Shown here: piece by piece, positions 6,936 through 8,158 of the stretch
Numbering within the stretch: position 1 is the first letter of the stretch
Layout: each line of letters begins with the position of its first letter
Source of the DNA: Oscillospiraceae bacterium
GTDB taxonomy: Bacteria; Bacillota_A; Clostridia; Saccharofermentanales; Saccharofermentanaceae
Assembly (NCBI GenBank): GCA_902803365.1
Contig: CADCPU010000420.1
Coordinates: 1-8,158 of the forward strand
Length of the DNA stretch: 8,158 nucleotides
Direction: 5' to 3'
Made by a program: the position numbers and the translations under genes
Notes under the pieces: model-generated
Seen by the model: the letters and a program-made list of their open reading frames with translations, nothing else
Databases searched by the model: none
What the model was told of the DNA's origin: nothing

Positions 6936-7560
6936 AGACGAATTATTACTCTACGCAGTAACGGACAGCCGCTGGAAGGGCGAGCGCACCTTGCTCGAAC
7001 AGCTTGAAGACGCGCTCAAGGGCGGTGTTACGCTCGTGCAACTCCGCGAGAAGGACCTGTCCGAAGAAGAGTTCCTGGCAGAGGCCGTTGAAGCAGCCAA
7101 GCTCTGCCACAGCTACGGCGTAAAGCTCCTCATAAATGACAATGTCGATATCGCGCTCAAGAGCGGCGCTGACGGTGTTCATGTCGGCCAAAGCGACATG
7201 CCTGCGGCAAAGGCCCGCGAGATCTTGGGTCCCGATTACGTTATCGGAACATCCGCTAGGACCGTCGAGGCTGCGCTCAAGGCACAGGCTGACGGAGCCG
7301 ACTACCTGGGAGTAGGCGCTTGCTTCGGAACGTCCACCAAGAGCGACGCGAAAGCCATCGATCTTCAGGTCTTGCGCGACATTACTTCCGCCGTCGATAT
7401 CCCTGTCGTGGGCATCGGAGGCATTACTGAATCGAACATTCCTCAGCTCAAGGGCACAGGCATCAGCGGTGTCGCGCTGGTATCCGCGATCTTTGCCGCA
7501 GAGGACCAGGAGCAGAAGTGCAGGGAACTGAAGGGTATCGTGAGCGATACGCTGAGGTGA
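6922..7560 (+). CDS. thiE: Thiamine-phosphate synthase (ThiE)
   Basis: Joins HET-phosphate, the ThiM product, to HMP-pyrophosphate to give thiamine phosphate and pyrophosphate. The 212-residue TIM-barrel protein has the normal length. Key segments are VTLVQLREKD (36-45, pyrophosphate binding Arg/Lys), LLINDNVDIAL (69-79, Mg-binding Asp73), GVHVGQSDMPA (85-95, Asp92), VIGTSAR, YLGVGACFGTSTKSDAK (about 128-144), PVVGIGGI and GVALVSAIF near the C-terminus. The catalytic loop reads GACFGTSTK, where GPVFPTPTK or GPIFATSTK is commoner, so it is slightly divergent but keeps the TSTK core and looks functional. The ATG at 6922 lies inside the end of thiM, with AGAGAGG at 6906-6912 nine nt upstream. 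No bifunctional ThiD fusion is present, so HMP-PP must be made by a gene elsewhere. Confidence 0.96.
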   Translation: MKINKDELLLYAVTDSRWKGERTLLEQLEDALKGGVTLVQLREKDLSEEEFLAEAVEAAKLCHSYGVKLLINDNVDIALKSGADGVHVGQSDMPAAKAREILGPDYVIGTSARTVEAALKAQADGADYLGVGACFGTSTKSDAKAIDLQVLRDITSAVDIPVVGIGGITESNIPQLKGTGISGVALVSAIFAAEDQEQKCRELKGIVSDTLR

Positions 7561-7562
7561 TA

Positions 7563-7588
7563 AGCGGGCTTTATGGCGCCCTGTTTCT
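7563..7588 (+). terminator. Weak hairpin between convergent thiE and the EEP-family gene
   Basis: GGGC (7566-7569) can pair with GCCC (7578-7581) around an 8-nt loop, followed by TGTTTCTCT. It sits in the 28-nt gap between the two convergent stop codons and could end the plus-strand operon. The stem is only 4 bp and the T tract is interrupted, so this is a tentative call; on the minus strand the tail after the hairpin is even poorer. Confidence 0.3.
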
Positions 7589-8158
7589 CTAGTCCGGAAC
7601 TTCGGTTATCGTGGTTATCAGGGCATCGTGATCCGAGAGTCCCATCTGTTTGATAGAAGGCTCGTAGATCCTTGTCCTTACCATATCAAGCTGGCTCGCA
7701 TATCTGTTTATATAGACATAATCGAGCACGTTGGCCTGACCTGTCGGCTTACCTGCGTCTTTGATCTTCTTGGTATCCATGAGCGTTGTCCCCAGGATCT
7801 GTATCTTGTCTTCGTGAGGTCCGCCGATGTACGCGTTGAGGTCCCCCGCGAGGATGAACTTCTTATCCTTATATGCGTACTCACGCATCAGCTTCATGAC
7901 TTCGTTCCACATCTTATCCGCAAGTTCAATCCTGTCCTGTTTGTTATTCACTATCTGCGGCATCCAGGCATTAAGGCAGACATAGTCATCTGTCTCTACG
8001 AGGTTATATCTGAGCCTGTAACCGGGATCTTCCGCGGTGATCCTGTACGCTCTTGCTTTCCTGTTATTCTTGGCGATCAGCATCATGCATATGCAGTTGT
8101 TATAATCATCCTTTTTCTTATAAGAGAACGGGACGATGAACCTGTAGAACTTTTTGAG
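7589..8158 (-). CDS. Endonuclease/exonuclease/phosphatase superfamily protein, C-terminal part (5' end outside window)
   Basis: Minus-strand gene whose stop (TAG) is at 7591-7589. An ATG is present at 8086, but the frame stays open without a stop to the right edge (24 further codons), so the true start is outside the window; 189 residues are visible. Three active-site signatures of the EEP (DNase I/exonuclease III-like) superfamily are seen: AGDLNAYIG (Asp and Asn at about visible residues 106 and 108, near 7845-7825), VLDYVYI (about 144-150), and the terminal LSDHDALI with the Asp-His pair (about 174-181, near 7640-7620). These residues bind a divalent metal and drive phosphodiester or phosphomonoester hydrolysis. 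The missing N-terminus would carry the first Asn and Glu metal ligands, so catalytic completeness cannot be judged. The substrate (DNA, RNA, phosphoinositide or other) cannot be told from this part. It converges on thiE with a 28-nt gap and is transcribed separately. Confidence 0.82.
   Translation of the reverse strand, partial: LKKFYRFIVPFSYKKKDDYNNCICMMLIAKNNRKARAYRITAEDPGYRLRYNLVETDDYVCLNAWMPQIVNNKQDRIELADKMWNEVMKLMREYAYKDKKFILAGDLNAYIGGPHEDKIQILGTTLMDTKKIKDAGKPTGQANVLDYVYINRYASQLDMVRTRIYEPSIKQMGLSDHDALITTITEVPD

Noticed and set aside
1..8158. Mobile element, prophage, CRISPR or defence system.
   Set aside because: No transposase, integrase, direct-repeat array, inverted terminal repeats or defence-gene signature was seen; gene content is housekeeping and cell-envelope.

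Overview
The window reads as ordinary chromosomal DNA of an anaerobic low-G+C-lineage Gram-positive bacterium (Bacillota, Clostridia; plausibly a gut or rumen lineage). This is inferred from the strong AGGAGG-type ribosome binding sites, the VanW-type and DUF4214 extracellular proteins, the ferredoxin-tailed aldo/keto reductase, and ThiW, an ECF-type thiazole transporter S component found mainly in Bacillota. No 16S rRNA or other species-level marker is present, so genus is not assignable.

Layout: (1) Positions 2-781 hold the C-terminal part of a protein made of repeated DUF4214 units; its start lies left of the window. It is followed by a good intrinsic terminator (814-850). (2) A promoter-like element (953-980) precedes a membrane-anchored VanW-family cell-envelope protein (1021-2799) with an unusual Asp/Glu/Tyr-rich tail. 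(3) A tight six-gene plus-strand run follows: aldo/keto reductase with two 4Fe-4S motifs (2859-3881), a PUA-domain 23S rRNA m5C methyltransferase of the RlmI type (3892-5115), dUTPase (5131-5577), ThiW (5579-6088), ThiM (6081-6935) and ThiE (6922-7560). Gaps are 10, 15 and 1 nt, then overlaps of 8 and 14 nt, which suggests one operon. (4) A convergent minus-strand gene of the endonuclease/exonuclease/phosphatase superfamily (7589-8158) runs off the right edge.

How they work together: ThiW-ThiM-ThiE form a thiazole-salvage branch of thiamine synthesis. ThiW should capture hydroxyethylthiazole (HET) with a shared ECF energizing module encoded elsewhere, ThiM phosphorylates it, and ThiE joins HET-phosphate to HMP-pyrophosphate to make thiamine phosphate. 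No thiD, thiC or thiamine-phosphate kinase gene and no recognisable TPP riboswitch lies in the window. The methyltransferase and dUTPase are housekeeping functions without an obvious link to thiamine.

No mobile element, CRISPR array, tRNA/rRNA gene, phage attachment site or clearly new system was seen. The most unusual items are the acidic tyrosine-rich tail of the VanW protein, the thiamine-salvage genes fused tightly to dut without their own leader, and the paired DUF4214 repeats. All non-coding gaps are short (the longest, 782-1020, is 239 nt and holds the terminator and promoter described).
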